Shown here in pieces: positions 8,255 to 17,055 of a DNA stretch of 64,000 nt. Location of the stretch: assembly GCA_963743875.1 (NCBI GenBank), contig CAVURM010000005.1, positions 186,001 through 250,000 of the forward strand, written 5' to 3'. The notes under the pieces were generated by a model. The model was given only the letters and a program-made list of their open reading frames with translations. It ran no database searches and had not been told where the DNA came from. Position numbers and translations under genes: made by a program. Position 1 is the stretch's first letter. Every line of letters starts with the position of its first letter. This DNA comes from RHKX01 sp963743875 (GTDB taxonomy: Bacteria; Actinomycetota; Thermoleophilia; Solirubrobacterales; 70-9).

Positions 8255-8989
8255 CTAGGCCGAAGTCAGAGAGAGGGCGGCCGACTCGAACAGCTTGAGG
8301 CCGTCCGTCGAGCCGGTCAGGGGATCGACCGCGTGCTCGGGGTGGGGCATCAGGCCGACCACGTTGCCGCGCTCGTTGCTGACGCCGGCGATGTCGTTGA
8401 GCGAGCCGTTCGGGTTCTGACCGGAGGCGTAGCGGAAGACCACGCGGCTCTCGGCCTCGAGTTCGGCGAGCATCTCCGGCGGGGCGAAGTAGCGACCGGT
8501 GGTGTGCTTGACCGGGATCGAGAGCGTATGCCCGACCTCCGCGGCACCGGACCAGGCGGTGCTGGAGTTCACGACCTCGACGTCGACCTGGCGGCAGAGG
8601 AAGCGCAGGCCGTCGTTGGGGAGCAGGGCGCCGGGCAGGAGCCCCGCTTCGCAGAGAACCTGGAAGCCGTTGCAGATACCGAGCACCGGGCCGCCGGCGT
8701 CGGCGAACTCCTGCACCCTGGCCATCGCCGGCGCGAAGCGGGCGATCGAGCCGACCCGGAGGTAGTCCCCGTAGGAGAAGCCGCCGGGGACGACGACGGC
8801 ATCGACCCCGCCGAGGTCTTCATCGCCGTGCCAGATGATCCTCGCGTCGCCGACTCGCTCGCAGGCAAGCACGGCATCGACCTCGTCACACGACCCGGGG
8901 AACCTGAGCACCCCGAAGGAAGTCAAACCCTCCGCCCTTGCCGCCAGGATCCACGAACACCCGACGGAAGCGGACGCGAGGGGGAGCAC
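8255..8989 (-). CDS. purQ: Phosphoribosylformylglycinamidine synthase, glutaminase subunit PurQ
   Basis: PurQ releases ammonia from glutamine for the PurL synthetase subunit, acting with PurS at the fourth step of de novo purine synthesis. It is a class I amidotransferase: GSCDE near the N-terminus, an oxyanion loop VVVPGGFSYGDYLR, the nucleophile elbow GICNGFQ with the catalytic Cys, and GLMPHPEHA near the C-terminus with His/Glu. The open frame begins at GTG 8989, but family homology starts around residue 25 (FGVLRFPGS), so TTG 8926 may be the real start, although its GGAGG is too close. It lies 10 nt after purS. purL is not in the window. Confidence 0.93.
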   Translation of the reverse strand: MLPLASASVGCSWILAARAEGLTSFGVLRFPGSCDEVDAVLACERVGDARIIWHGDEDLGGVDAVVVPGGFSYGDYLRVGSIARFAPAMARVQEFADAGGPVLGICNGFQVLCEAGLLPGALLPNDGLRFLCRQVDVEVVNSSTAWSGAAEVGHTLSIPVKHTTGRYFAPPEMLAELEAESRVVFRYASGQNPNGSLNDIAGVSNERGNVVGLMPHPEHAVDPLTGSTDGLKLFESAALSLTSA

Positions 8990-8999
8990 TCCATCGGAG

Positions 9000-9230
9000 T
9001 CACTCCGTCTCGTCCAACTCGATGATGTAGTCCTCGATCAGCGGGTTGACCAGCAGCTTCTCGCAGAGTTCGTCCAGCTCGGCGCGGTCGGTGAACTGGA
9101 GTTCCACCATACGGCCGACCCGCACGTCGCTGACCGATTCGAACCCGAGCGTGGGCAGGGCGCGTTCGACGGCCTTCCCCTGCGGATCGAGGATCCCCTC
9201 CTTCGGCGTGATCAGAACCCGGGCAAGCAC
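9000..9230 (-). CDS. purS: Phosphoribosylformylglycinamidine synthase subunit PurS
   Basis: This 76-residue protein has the usual PurS length and begins MLARVLITPKEGILDPQG. It also shows the PurS features GKAVERALPTLGF and VRVGRMVELQF. PurS bridges PurL and PurQ in three-part FGAM synthase, and its presence implies a short-type PurL elsewhere. ATG at 9230 lies 10 nt downstream of a sulfotransferase gene, and purQ follows directly. Confidence 0.93.
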   Translation of the reverse strand: MLARVLITPKEGILDPQGKAVERALPTLGFESVSDVRVGRMVELQFTDRAELDELCEKLLVNPLIEDYIIELDETE

Positions 9231-9240
9231 GGCGCCGATC

Positions 9241-10218
9241 CTAGCGGCCGCTCCGTACGCGGCCGCGAGCCCTACTGAGCAGGCCCCGGCGGGGCCCCGA
9301 ACCGGGCTCGATCGACTCGGCCAGCGAGCCGTATCCGGAGTCCCTCAGGACGTCCTCCATCTCCAGCTTGGCGAACGCCTCGCCCCAGCGTGGGTCGTTG
9401 GCGGCGTATGGAGCCTCGGGCTCCTTGACCTTCCCGCGGGCCCATTCCGCAACCTCCGGCGGGGTCCGCCTGCCGGTCGCCTCGTAGATCCGGGCGATCG
9501 CCGCCACCGGATCGGCACGGAGCTCCTCATTGCGCAGCAGCACGTAGCGATCGCCGAACAGCAGTCTGCCCTCGCGCCAGGTGCTCTCGAAGGTGTGCTT
9601 CCAGACGAGCAGGATCCGTTCGAAGTTCGCGGGCTTGCGGATATGCGAGTACTCGGGACGGCTGAGCAGGAACCGCGACAGCTGCCGGCTCGACCAGAGC
9701 TTGCGCTTTTCGCGCTCGCCGAAGAAGACGTCGGCCGAGGGATAGTCGTGGGTGCGGCCCTTGCCCATCATCATCGACGCCGCCACGGCGCGGGGGTCAC
9801 GAACGACGTGGACGAGGACGGTGTCCTCCGGGGCGATCCCGCGAATCGCCTCGAGCTTGTCGTAGAAGCGCGTCTCCTTGATCATCACCTGCTCGTCCCG
9901 CTGCAGCAGGATCCGCAGGAACCCCGCACAGTGCTCGGGCAGCTCCGGGCCCAATTCCTCCTCCGGGTTGCCGGGCCCGCCGAGGTTGAACTCGGCGATG
10001 TCCATGCCTGGGTAATGCTCGTCACGAAACCGCAGCCGCAGCGCGCGGGTCTCGGCGAACGGGTCGCTCTCGCGGGCGCCGCTGCCGCCGCCAGGGGTTT
10101 CTGTGTCCTCGCGCAGCGGCTCGTAGAAGCAATGCAGCTCCGGGTCCTCGAGCAGCGCGTCGTAGAGGATCGTCGTTCCCGACCGCCGCATGCCCTGCAT
10201 CAAGATCGCTTGTGCCAT
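9241..10218 (-). CDS. Sulfotransferase family protein (divergent)
   Basis: This 325-residue protein starts at ATG 10218. The PAPS loop is QGMRRSGTTILYD at residues 8-20 with ..HCFYEPLRED after it, and the 3'-phosphate motif is HVVRDPRAVAASMM. It is clearly more distant from the sulfotransferases at 62-6752, with RDPR instead of RDGR and a longer middle section rich in acidic residues. It sits between purC and purS on the same strand with short gaps, so it is probably transcribed with purine genes although no biochemical link is known. Confidence 0.82.
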   Translation of the reverse strand: MAQAILMQGMRRSGTTILYDALLEDPELHCFYEPLREDTETPGGGSGARESDPFAETRALRLRFRDEHYPGMDIAEFNLGGPGNPEEELGPELPEHCAGFLRILLQRDEQVMIKETRFYDKLEAIRGIAPEDTVLVHVVRDPRAVAASMMMGKGRTHDYPSADVFFGEREKRKLWSSRQLSRFLLSRPEYSHIRKPANFERILLVWKHTFESTWREGRLLFGDRYVLLRNEELRADPVAAIARIYEATGRRTPPEVAEWARGKVKEPEAPYAANDPRWGEAFAKLEMEDVLRDSGYGSLAESIEPGSGPRRGLLSRARGRVRSGR

Positions 10219-10252
10219 CGCGGGGCAGGGTACCCGCGGCTGCGAATCGCGA

Positions 10253-11107
10253 TCAGCCCAGCGCCCGGCCGGTGATCCGCTCGTAGGCCTCGCGGTACTT
10301 GGCGGTGGTTCCCGCGATCACCTCGGGGGGAAGGCTCGGCGCCGGCGGGGAGTGATCCCAGTCCTGCTCGTCGAGGTAGTCGCGGACGAACTGCTTGTCG
10401 AAGGAGGCCTGCCCACGACCGGGCTCGTAGTCGTCGACGGGCCAGAAGCGGGAGGAGTCGGGAGTCAGCACCTCGTCGCCGAGCACGACCTCGGCGCCGG
10501 GGCTGGCACCGAGCTCGAACTTCGTGTCGGCGACGATGATCCCGCGCTCGTAGGCATGCATGCGAGCGTGCTCGTAGAGCTCGATCGAGACCCGGCGGAG
10601 TTCCTCCATCAGCGCCCGGGAGCCGATGATCTCGCAGGCCCGGTCGAAGTCGATGTTCTCGTCGTGCTCGCCGATCTCCGCCTTGGTGGCGGGCGTGAAG
10701 ATCGGTTCGGGCAGCTGGTCGGACTCCTGGAGGCCGCTGGGAAGATCGATCCCGCAGACCGACTGCGACTGCTGGTACTCCTTCCAGCCCGACCCAGACA
10801 GGTAGCCGCGGACGACGCATTCGATCGGGTACATGCTCAGCTTTCTGACCCGGAGGGCGCGGCCGGCCACGTCCTCGGGAACGTCTTCGCTGATCAGGTG
10901 GTTGGGAACGATCGAGCCGGTCGTCTCGAACCAGAAGATCGACATCTGGGTGAGCACCTTGCCCTTGTCGGGGATCGGCTCGGCCAGGACCACGTCGAAG
11001 GCCGAGATCCTGTCTGAGGCGACCATGATCAGCTCGTCGCCGTCCTCGTAGATCTCGCGGACCTTGCCGCTCGAGTAGAGCTCCAAGTCGTTCACGGTGC
11101 CGGGCAT
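10253..11107 (-). CDS. purC: SAICAR synthetase PurC
   Basis: This 284-residue enzyme is the ATP-dependent synthetase that joins aspartate to CAIR in purine synthesis. Diagnostic segments are YSSGKVREIYEDGDEL near the N-terminus, MVASDRISAFDVVL, ECVVRGYLSGSGWKEY and a C-terminal DSSRFWPVDDYEPG. The ATG at 11107 is 69 nt from a divergent secreted-protein gene, so this gap must hold the promoters for both. Confidence 0.95.
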   Translation of the reverse strand: MPGTVNDLELYSSGKVREIYEDGDELIMVASDRISAFDVVLAEPIPDKGKVLTQMSIFWFETTGSIVPNHLISEDVPEDVAGRALRVRKLSMYPIECVVRGYLSGSGWKEYQQSQSVCGIDLPSGLQESDQLPEPIFTPATKAEIGEHDENIDFDRACEIIGSRALMEELRRVSIELYEHARMHAYERGIIVADTKFELGASPGAEVVLGDEVLTPDSSRFWPVDDYEPGRGQASFDKQFVRDYLDEQDWDHSPPAPSLPPEVIAGTTAKYREAYERITGRALG

Positions 11108-11176
11108 GGCGCGAGGCTACCAGCGGTCGATGATGCCGGCGTTTCGTGAGCTCGTGCGGTCTATCCTTGACCGTCG

Positions 11177-12310
11177 ATGACGAGGAGATTCGCCACCGCG
11201 GCGGTCATGTTCGTGGCCCTGCTGTTTCCGGGTGCAGCCGAAGCCGCCAACCCGCTGGCCGGGGATGCGAGCTGGGTCTGGTACGTCGACGACTCGGGTG
11301 GAAGCGGGGCTGCGATCGGGCGGCAGGCCGCTCGCCACGGCATCGATGCCGTCTACGTCAAGAGCGGCGACGGGGCGAACTATTGGAGCCAGTTCGATTC
11401 GGGATTGGTCAGGGCCATCCACGACCGCGGCGTCGACGTCTGCGCCTGGCAGTTCGTCTACGGCAACGATCCGAAGCAGGAGGCCAAGGTCGGGGCCCGC
11501 GCGGCCGACGCGGGGGCCGACTGCTTGATCATCGACGCCGAGGCCGATTACGAGGGGGAGTACGGCGCCGCCGTCACCTACATGGGCAAGCTCCGTCGGC
11601 AGGTCGGCGACTCCTACCCGCTGGCGCTGAGCAGCTTCCCCTACGTCGACTATCACCCGGACTTCCCCTATTCGGTCTTCCTCGGCCCCGGCGGTGCTCA
11701 GACCAACCTCCCGCAGCTCTACTGGTACGCGATCGGCGATCCGCTGGCCGCATCCTTCCGTCACACCTACGCGTTCAACCGCCCCTACGACCGTCCCATC
11801 AACCCGGTTGGGCAGACCTGGCAGGACCCGCCGAAGGGGCAGATCCTCGACTTCCGCCGGTTGGCTGAGGCCTACGGCTCGAAGGGGGTGAGCTGGTGGT
11901 CGTGGCAGGAGACGAGGAGCCGCGTCTGGCCGACGCTCACCGGCAACGTCCGCGGCGAGCCTCCCGGACCCGAGCCCCGACCGGAGTTCGCCGACCTCGA
12001 GCGCGGCGATCGGGGAGACCTGGTCGTCTGGGCGCAGCAGCTGTTGTCGGGTCGCGGAATCGACGTTCCCACCAGCGGCCGTCTCGGGTCGAAGACCGAG
12101 CGTGGCGTCCGGTCGTTGCAGCGACGCGAATCGCTCAAGATCAGCGGCCGGGTCGATGACGCGACGTGGGTGACGCTGCTCGCGGGCGAACCGGCGAGAA
12201 TCGACTGGGCCGACCGCGGCAATCCGGTCGCCCTCCGGGGTGAAGCGCCCGAGTCCAGGGCCGACGAGATCCCCAGGCCCGACGACGGGGTCGAGGGGGG
12301 CCACCGATGA
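11177..12310 (+). CDS. Secreted TIM-barrel-like protein with peptidoglycan-binding domain
   Basis: This 377-residue protein has a Sec-type signal peptide (basic start, hydrophobic core to about residue 22, AEAA cleavage region). The middle (about 25-260) reads like a glycoside-hydrolase-type barrel: WVWYVDDSGG, DAVYVKSGDG, GVDVCAWQFVYG, DCLIIDAEADY, PLALSSFPY and GVSWWSWQ. Residues 275-345 form a PG_binding_1-type helical repeat (LERGDRGDLVVWAQQLLSGRG...). It probably acts on or binds cell-wall polymer, and it overlaps the downstream polysaccharide deacetylase by 4 nt. A TATCCT hexamer lies 9 nt before the ATG. The catalytic activity is not proven by a known motif. Confidence 0.7.
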   Translation: MTRRFATAAVMFVALLFPGAAEAANPLAGDASWVWYVDDSGGSGAAIGRQAARHGIDAVYVKSGDGANYWSQFDSGLVRAIHDRGVDVCAWQFVYGNDPKQEAKVGARAADAGADCLIIDAEADYEGEYGAAVTYMGKLRRQVGDSYPLALSSFPYVDYHPDFPYSVFLGPGGAQTNLPQLYWYAIGDPLAASFRHTYAFNRPYDRPINPVGQTWQDPPKGQILDFRRLAEAYGSKGVSWWSWQETRSRVWPTLTGNVRGEPPGPEPRPEFADLERGDRGDLVVWAQQLLSGRGIDVPTSGRLGSKTERGVRSLQRRESLKISGRVDDATWVTLLAGEPARIDWADRGNPVALRGEAPESRADEIPRPDDGVEGGHR

Positions 12311-13587
12311 GGTGGAGGCCGATGTTGGGGGCTGCCGCGGTGGTCTTCCTGATCCTCGCCGCGCCCCATTCCGCCTTCGCCGAGATCGCCCGCGACCCGA
12401 GCGACACTCCCGGGCCCCTCGACCTGGTCCAGCTCAAGGTGGGCCAGAAGGACACCCGCCTGAGCGCGCGGATCGGCGTCAGCCGGCCGCTGCCTCAGTT
12501 CACGGAGCTTCGCGATCACCCCTCGTTCAAGAAGTCGAAGGCCGAGCGATACCTCTGTCTCAACCTCGCATCCAGGTCGATCGGCCGGCGGCTCCTCTGC
12601 CCGGCCGGGAGGGCGAAGGACGGTCGGATCGACGTCGGCGTGTCGGTGGTCGGCAAGCGGTCGATCCGGGGGACGGGCTCGATCTCGGCCGGGATCGACC
12701 GCTCGAGGCGGGGACTCGTGCTCGAATTCGCGCTGGCGTCGGTCGGGATCAAGCCGGGCAAGCTCCACTTCGCGGCCGAGAGCAGCTGGTACGGCCCTGC
12801 CTGCGTCCCGCCCGGCAGTCGCCTCGCGGAGGCGGTCTGCCGCGATCGGGTGCCGTCGGAGGGCAGCGCCACGACGAGAATCGATCCGGTCCAGAGGGTC
12901 GGCTGCACCGGCTTCGGAGCGCACGTCGTCAACCGTGGACCGACCGCACACAAGTGGGTCGCGCTCACGTTCGACGACGGGCCGAGCCCCTACACGGCCG
13001 ACATCCTCCGGATCCTCGACCACAACCACGTCAACGGGACCTTCTTCCAGATCGGCGCGCAGGTGCCCGCCTACGCGGCCCTGGACCGCAAGATCCTCGC
13101 CCACGGTCACGAGCTCGCGAACCACTCGATGCACCACGACATGGGGCCCGGTCGGTCCGACCTGCGTCAGGTCAGCTCCCTGATCGAGCGGGCGACCGGC
13201 TTCGAGCCCTGCATGTTCCGCCCCCCGGGCGGCTTCCTGCCGGCCGCGACGGCCGCCGCCGCGACCGCCCTGCACATGGTCAGCGTGATCTGGGACGTCG
13301 ATCCGCGAGATTGGTCGACCCCGGGGTCGGGAGCCATCTACTCGACCGCGGTGTCCGGCGGCCGAGGTTCGATCGTTCTCATGCACGACGGCGGCGGCAA
13401 TCGCAGCCAGACGGTCGCGGCCCTCCCGGGGATCATCCACAACTACAAGTCGCGCGGGTACAAGCTGAAGACGATGACCCAGCTGCTCGGTGGCCACTAC
13501 CTGCTCGAGGAGGTCAGCGGCAATCGGAGGGAGTGGAATCCGGGGTTCGAGAGGCCTGCGGCCCCGATCCCCCGCTCAGGCCCGTAG
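12307..13587 (+). CDS. Secreted polysaccharide deacetylase (CE4, NodB-like)
   Basis: This 426-residue protein has an N-terminal signal peptide. About 200 residues of unassigned beta-rich sequence precede a CE4 domain that starts near residue 215. The domain shows LTFDDGPSPYTADI (motif 1, catalytic Asp), NHSMHHD (motif 2, metal-binding HSxxH), FRPPGG (motif 3), WDVDPRDW (motif 4) and VLMHDGGG (motif 5). It should remove N-acetyl groups from cell-wall or capsular GlcNAc. Coupled by ATGA to the upstream peptidoglycan-binding gene. Its 3' end overlaps convergent purB by 12 nt. Confidence 0.9.
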   Translation: MRWRPMLGAAAVVFLILAAPHSAFAEIARDPSDTPGPLDLVQLKVGQKDTRLSARIGVSRPLPQFTELRDHPSFKKSKAERYLCLNLASRSIGRRLLCPAGRAKDGRIDVGVSVVGKRSIRGTGSISAGIDRSRRGLVLEFALASVGIKPGKLHFAAESSWYGPACVPPGSRLAEAVCRDRVPSEGSATTRIDPVQRVGCTGFGAHVVNRGPTAHKWVALTFDDGPSPYTADILRILDHNHVNGTFFQIGAQVPAYAALDRKILAHGHELANHSMHHDMGPGRSDLRQVSSLIERATGFEPCMFRPPGGFLPAATAAAATALHMVSVIWDVDPRDWSTPGSGAIYSTAVSGGRGSIVLMHDGGGNRSQTVAALPGIIHNYKSRGYKLKTMTQLLGGHYLLEEVSGNRREWNPGFERPAAPIPRSGP

Positions 13588-14871
13588 CGATTCCAGCCGG
13601 TCGAAGACCTCGCTGGTGTGGGTGAGGTAGGCCGTCGGGTCGAAGACCGCGGCAACGTCGATCTCCACCTCCGAGTCGGCGACGGCCCTTTCGAGGAGGC
13701 CGCGGAAGGGAGTGCGGGTGTCCCAGGCTCGCTGTGCGTTCTCCTGGACGAGGCGGTAGGCGTCGTCGCGGACCAGTCCGGCATCGATCAGGGCGGTGAG
13801 AGCCCGCTGGCTGTAGATGGCGCCGTAGGTGAGCTCGAGGTTCTCGCGCATCCGGTCGGCGTGGATCGTCATCCCGCTCGCCACCCGCGTCGCCAGGTGC
13901 TGCATGTAGTCGAGACCGATGGTCGCGTCGGGAAGGATCACCCGCTCAGCACCCGAGTGGGAGATGTCGCGCTCGTGCCAGAGCGCCACGTTCTCGAGTC
14001 CGGCCTGGGCGTAGCCGCGCAGGACGCGAGCCAGCCCGGTGATCCGCTCGGTCGTGATCGGGTTGCGCTTGTGCGGCATTGCCGAGGAGCCCTTCTGACC
14101 CTTGCCGAACGGCTCCTCGACCTCGCGCACCTCGGTCCGCTGCAGGTTCCGAACCTCGGTCGCAAAGCGCTCGAGGCCGGCGCCCGCGAGCGCGATCTCG
14201 GAGAGCAGCTCCGCGTGGCGGTCGCGGGGGATGATCTGGGTGGATGCGTCCTCGCGGGCCAGCCCGAGGCGTTCCATCACCGTTGCTTCGACGCTCGGAG
14301 GCAGCGACGCGTAGGTGCCGACGGCACCCGAGAGCTTGCCGTAGGCGACGCCTGCGAAGGCCCGGCTCAGGCGTTCGACGTTGCGGTCGGCCTCGAACGC
14401 GAATCCGGCCAGGCGCAGTCCGAAGCTCGTCGGCTCGGCATGAATCCCGTGGGTACGGCCGACGCAAACGGTCTCTCGCTGCTCGAAGGCGCGCTCGACC
14501 AACGCATCGCGGTAGGCGGTCGCCCCGGCGAGGACGATCTCACCGGCCGCCCGGATCTGGGTGGCCAGCGCTGTGTCGAGGACATCGGAGGAGGTCAATC
14601 CGTAGTGGATCCAGCGCCCCTCGGGCCCGATCGACGAGGAGACGACGTCGACGAAGGCGGCGACGTCGTGATTGGTGGTGCGCTCGCGCTCCTCGACCGC
14701 CTCGACCGTGAAATCGGCCCGCTCGCGGCAGGCCTTCGCGGCGTCGTCGGGAACGACCCCCGCATCGGCCAGGGCCTCGGTCACGGCCAGCTCGACCTCG
14801 AGCCACCCCTCCATCTTGCGGCGCTGGGTCCAGACGGCGCCGATCTCCTCGCGGGTGTAGCGGGGGATCAA
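13576..14871 (-). CDS. purB: Adenylosuccinate lyase PurB
   Basis: This 431-residue fumarase/aspartase-superfamily enzyme cleaves SAICAR and adenylosuccinate. The signature loop SSAMPHKRNPI is present, as are the catalytic His segments VGRTHGIHAEPTSFG and HYGLTSSDVLDT. It starts at ATG 14871, overlapping purE by 4 nt, so purD-purE-purB are translationally coupled. The 3' end overlaps the convergent polysaccharide deacetylase gene by 12 nt. Confidence 0.95.
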   Translation of the reverse strand: MIPRYTREEIGAVWTQRRKMEGWLEVELAVTEALADAGVVPDDAAKACRERADFTVEAVEERERTTNHDVAAFVDVVSSSIGPEGRWIHYGLTSSDVLDTALATQIRAAGEIVLAGATAYRDALVERAFEQRETVCVGRTHGIHAEPTSFGLRLAGFAFEADRNVERLSRAFAGVAYGKLSGAVGTYASLPPSVEATVMERLGLAREDASTQIIPRDRHAELLSEIALAGAGLERFATEVRNLQRTEVREVEEPFGKGQKGSSAMPHKRNPITTERITGLARVLRGYAQAGLENVALWHERDISHSGAERVILPDATIGLDYMQHLATRVASGMTIHADRMRENLELTYGAIYSQRALTALIDAGLVRDDAYRLVQENAQRAWDTRTPFRGLLERAVADSEVEIDVAAVFDPTAYLTHTSEVFDRLESLRA

Positions 14872-15362
14872 AGTGCGAGGATCCGAGCCGCGTAGAGCCC
14901 AGCGTTCTTGGCGCCGTCCACCGCCATGCAGGCGACCGGGACGCCCGGGGGCATCTGAGCGATCGACAGCAACGCGTCCATCCCGCCCAGGTTCTTGCCG
15001 CCGACCGGCACGCCGATGACCGGCAGGGCCGTGTGGGCGGCTGCGACGCCCGGCAGCGCGGCGCTCATCCCGGCTCCGGCAATGATCACCTTCAGTCCTC
15101 GCATCGCCGCCGCCTTGCAGTACTCGGCGACGAGATCGGGGTCGCGGTGAGCGCTCATGACTCGCACCTCGTAGCGAATCCCGGCCTCCTCGAGCGCCCT
15201 GCCGGCGGGCTGCATCTTGGGCTTGTCGTTGGCCGAGCCCATGATGATCCCGACGAGCGGCTCGGCGACGTCGATCTCCTCGAAGGCCGTCTCGACGTCC
15301 GGCATCGACTCAGCGCCGGGAGGCGCCGCCGCGGGGGTTGGGTTGGAGTCTGCTTCTGTCAT
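14868..15362 (-). CDS. purE: N5-carboxyaminoimidazole ribonucleotide mutase PurE
   Basis: This 164-residue class I PurE moves the carboxyl group of N5-CAIR to give CAIR. Diagnostic motifs are GIIMGSANDKPKM, VRVMSAHRDPD (active-site His) and GMSAALPGVAAAHTALPVIGVP. About 35 N-terminal residues are acidic and Pro-rich and are not part of the family; ATG at codon 20 is an alternative start. Coupled by ATGA overlaps with both purD and purB. Confidence 0.94.
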   Translation of the reverse strand: MTEADSNPTPAAAPPGAESMPDVETAFEEIDVAEPLVGIIMGSANDKPKMQPAGRALEEAGIRYEVRVMSAHRDPDLVAEYCKAAAMRGLKVIIAGAGMSAALPGVAAAHTALPVIGVPVGGKNLGGMDALLSIAQMPPGVPVACMAVDGAKNAGLYAARILAL

Positions 15363-16642
15363 TGGGTCTCCTGTTGGGTTCGCTCGACGGCCCGGGCCGC
15401 GATGTCGGTGCGGATCTGCCGTCCGCCGAAGGTGATCATCTGAGCGGCATCGTAAGCCCGCTCACGGGCTGCGGCGGGATCCGGCCCCAGGGCGGTCACG
15501 TTGAGCACGCGACCGCCGGCGGTGACGAGGTCACCGGCCTCGATCGCCGTCCCGGCATGGGTCACCTCGGCACCGGCCGCGGTCGCCGCATCCACCCCCT
15601 CGATCACATCGCCCTTCGACGAGGACTCGGGGTAGCCGCGGGAGGCCAGCACGAGGGTTACCGCCCAGTCGTCGGCGAACTCCGCCTCGACGTCGGCGAG
15701 CCCACCCGGCCGGCGGGCGGCGAGGCAGAGCTCGACGAGGTCCGAGCGCAGACGAGGCAGCACCGCCTGGGTCTCGGGATCGCCGAAGCGGCAGTTGAAC
15801 TCGAGCACCTTCGGCCCCGTCGCGGTCAGCATCAAACCCGCGTAGAGCACGCCGTGGAACGGGATCCCTCGCCGGGCCATCAGATCGACGATCGGCCGAT
15901 GGACCTCCTCGACGGTCCGCCCGACGACCTCGGCGTCGATCCCGGGCACGGGTGAGTAGCTGCCCATGCCGCCGGTGTTCGGTCCCAGGTCGCCGTCGAA
16001 GATCCGCTTGTAATCCTGAGCCGGGGCCAGCGGAACGACGTTGACGCCGTCGCAGAGGGCGAGCAGGGAGAGCTCCTCACCCTCGAGGAACTCCTCGATC
16101 AGAACCCGCGTCTCGCCGAACCGCTGCTCGGTGAAGAACAGCTCCACCGCCTCGCTCGCCTCGCCTTCGTCGGCAGCGATGATCACCCCCTTGCCTGCGG
16201 CCAGCCCGTCGGCCTTCAGTACCACCGGGTAGGAACATGTCGCCAGATGCTCGAGCGCGCTCTCGCGGGAAGTGGCGACCGCATGTTCGGCGGTCGGCAC
16301 CCCGGCCTCCTGCATCGCCTGCTTCGCGTAGAGCTTGGAGCCCTCGAGCTGGGCGGCGGCCGCGGTGGGTCCGAACGCGCGGATCCCGGCCGACTCCAGC
16401 GCGTCGACCAACCCCGCGACCAGGGGCACCTCGGGGCCGACGATCACGAGGTCGACGGCGCGGTCGCCCGCCGCCGCAACGAGCCCGTCGACGTCGTCAT
16501 CGGCGATCGGGATCAATTCGGCGTCCGCAGCGATCCCGGCGTTGCCGGGTGCGCAGAGCAACTCGGGCTCGCCTGCCGAGCGGGCGAGCGCGCGGACGAT
16601 CGCGTGCTCGCGGCCGCCACCGCCGACGACGAGGATCCTCAT
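15359..16642 (-). CDS. purD: Phosphoribosylamine-glycine ligase PurD
   Basis: From ATG 16642 this encodes 427 residues, the normal length for GAR synthetase. The start is fixed by MRILVVGGGGREHAIV, the canonical N-terminus. ATP-grasp features include PVVLKADGLAAGKGVIIA and GVLYAGLMLTATGPKVLEFN. The frame is open for another 32 codons upstream, without family resemblance. It opens the purD-purE-purB run, 31 nt after a small GYD-domain gene. Confidence 0.95.
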   Translation of the reverse strand: MRILVVGGGGREHAIVRALARSAGEPELLCAPGNAGIAADAELIPIADDDVDGLVAAAGDRAVDLVIVGPEVPLVAGLVDALESAGIRAFGPTAAAAQLEGSKLYAKQAMQEAGVPTAEHAVATSRESALEHLATCSYPVVLKADGLAAGKGVIIAADEGEASEAVELFFTEQRFGETRVLIEEFLEGEELSLLALCDGVNVVPLAPAQDYKRIFDGDLGPNTGGMGSYSPVPGIDAEVVGRTVEEVHRPIVDLMARRGIPFHGVLYAGLMLTATGPKVLEFNCRFGDPETQAVLPRLRSDLVELCLAARRPGGLADVEAEFADDWAVTLVLASRGYPESSSKGDVIEGVDAATAAGAEVTHAGTAIEAGDLVTAGGRVLNVTALGPDPAAARERAYDAAQMITFGGRQIRTDIAARAVERTQQETQ

Positions 16643-16673
16643 CGCGCCGAGATCACTTCGAGGGGGCGGCCAC

Positions 16674-16955
16674 TCAAAGCGATCCGGCGAAGTCCTCGCT
16701 GGGGATCGCGCCCAGGGTCTCGTTGATCGTCGTGCCACGGGAGCCGAGCTCCAGCGAGGCCTTGGCCATCGATTCAGCGCTGTCGGCCTCGACGACGCTG
16801 ATGAAGTCGTAGCGACCGAGGGTCGCCCACTGATGATGGACCTTGAGCCCGATCTGCTCCATCTCCGAGTTCACCTCGGCGATCCGATCCGGGTTGTTCT
16901 TGATCGTCTTGACGCCGTCGCTGGTCAGCTTGGTCAGCAGGATGAAATGGGCCAA
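16674..16955 (-). CDS. GYD-domain protein
   Basis: This 93-residue protein, read from TTG 16955, is preceded by GAGGAGAGAACG, a good Shine-Dalgarno that decides the start; the open frame extends 40 codons further but matches nothing. It reads AHFILLTKLTSDGVKTIK, ...VHHQWATLGRYDFISVVEA and GSRGTTINETLGAI, which is the GYD family pattern (small ferredoxin-like alpha/beta proteins of unknown function). It sits directly before purD. Confidence 0.8.
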   Translation of the reverse strand: MAHFILLTKLTSDGVKTIKNNPDRIAEVNSEMEQIGLKVHHQWATLGRYDFISVVEADSAESMAKASLELGSRGTTINETLGAIPSEDFAGSL

Positions 16956-17055
16956 CGTTCTCTCCTCCTCGTCGTCGTGGTTGAGCTCGAATGCAAGGTC
17001 ATTTCTCTCACGTCGCGCAATCCGCTGCAAGCCGACCCCCTCTCCGGTGATCGGA

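Noticed and set aside
9046..10275. Long plus-strand open frame opposite the divergent sulfotransferase and purS
   Set aside because: It has no recognisable motif and is exactly antisense to two clear genes; high GC leaves antisense frames open by chance.
11872..13497. 541-codon minus-strand open frame opposite the deacetylase
   Set aside because: Arg/Pro/Asp-rich composition typical of shadow frames; the plus strand carries the CE4 motifs.
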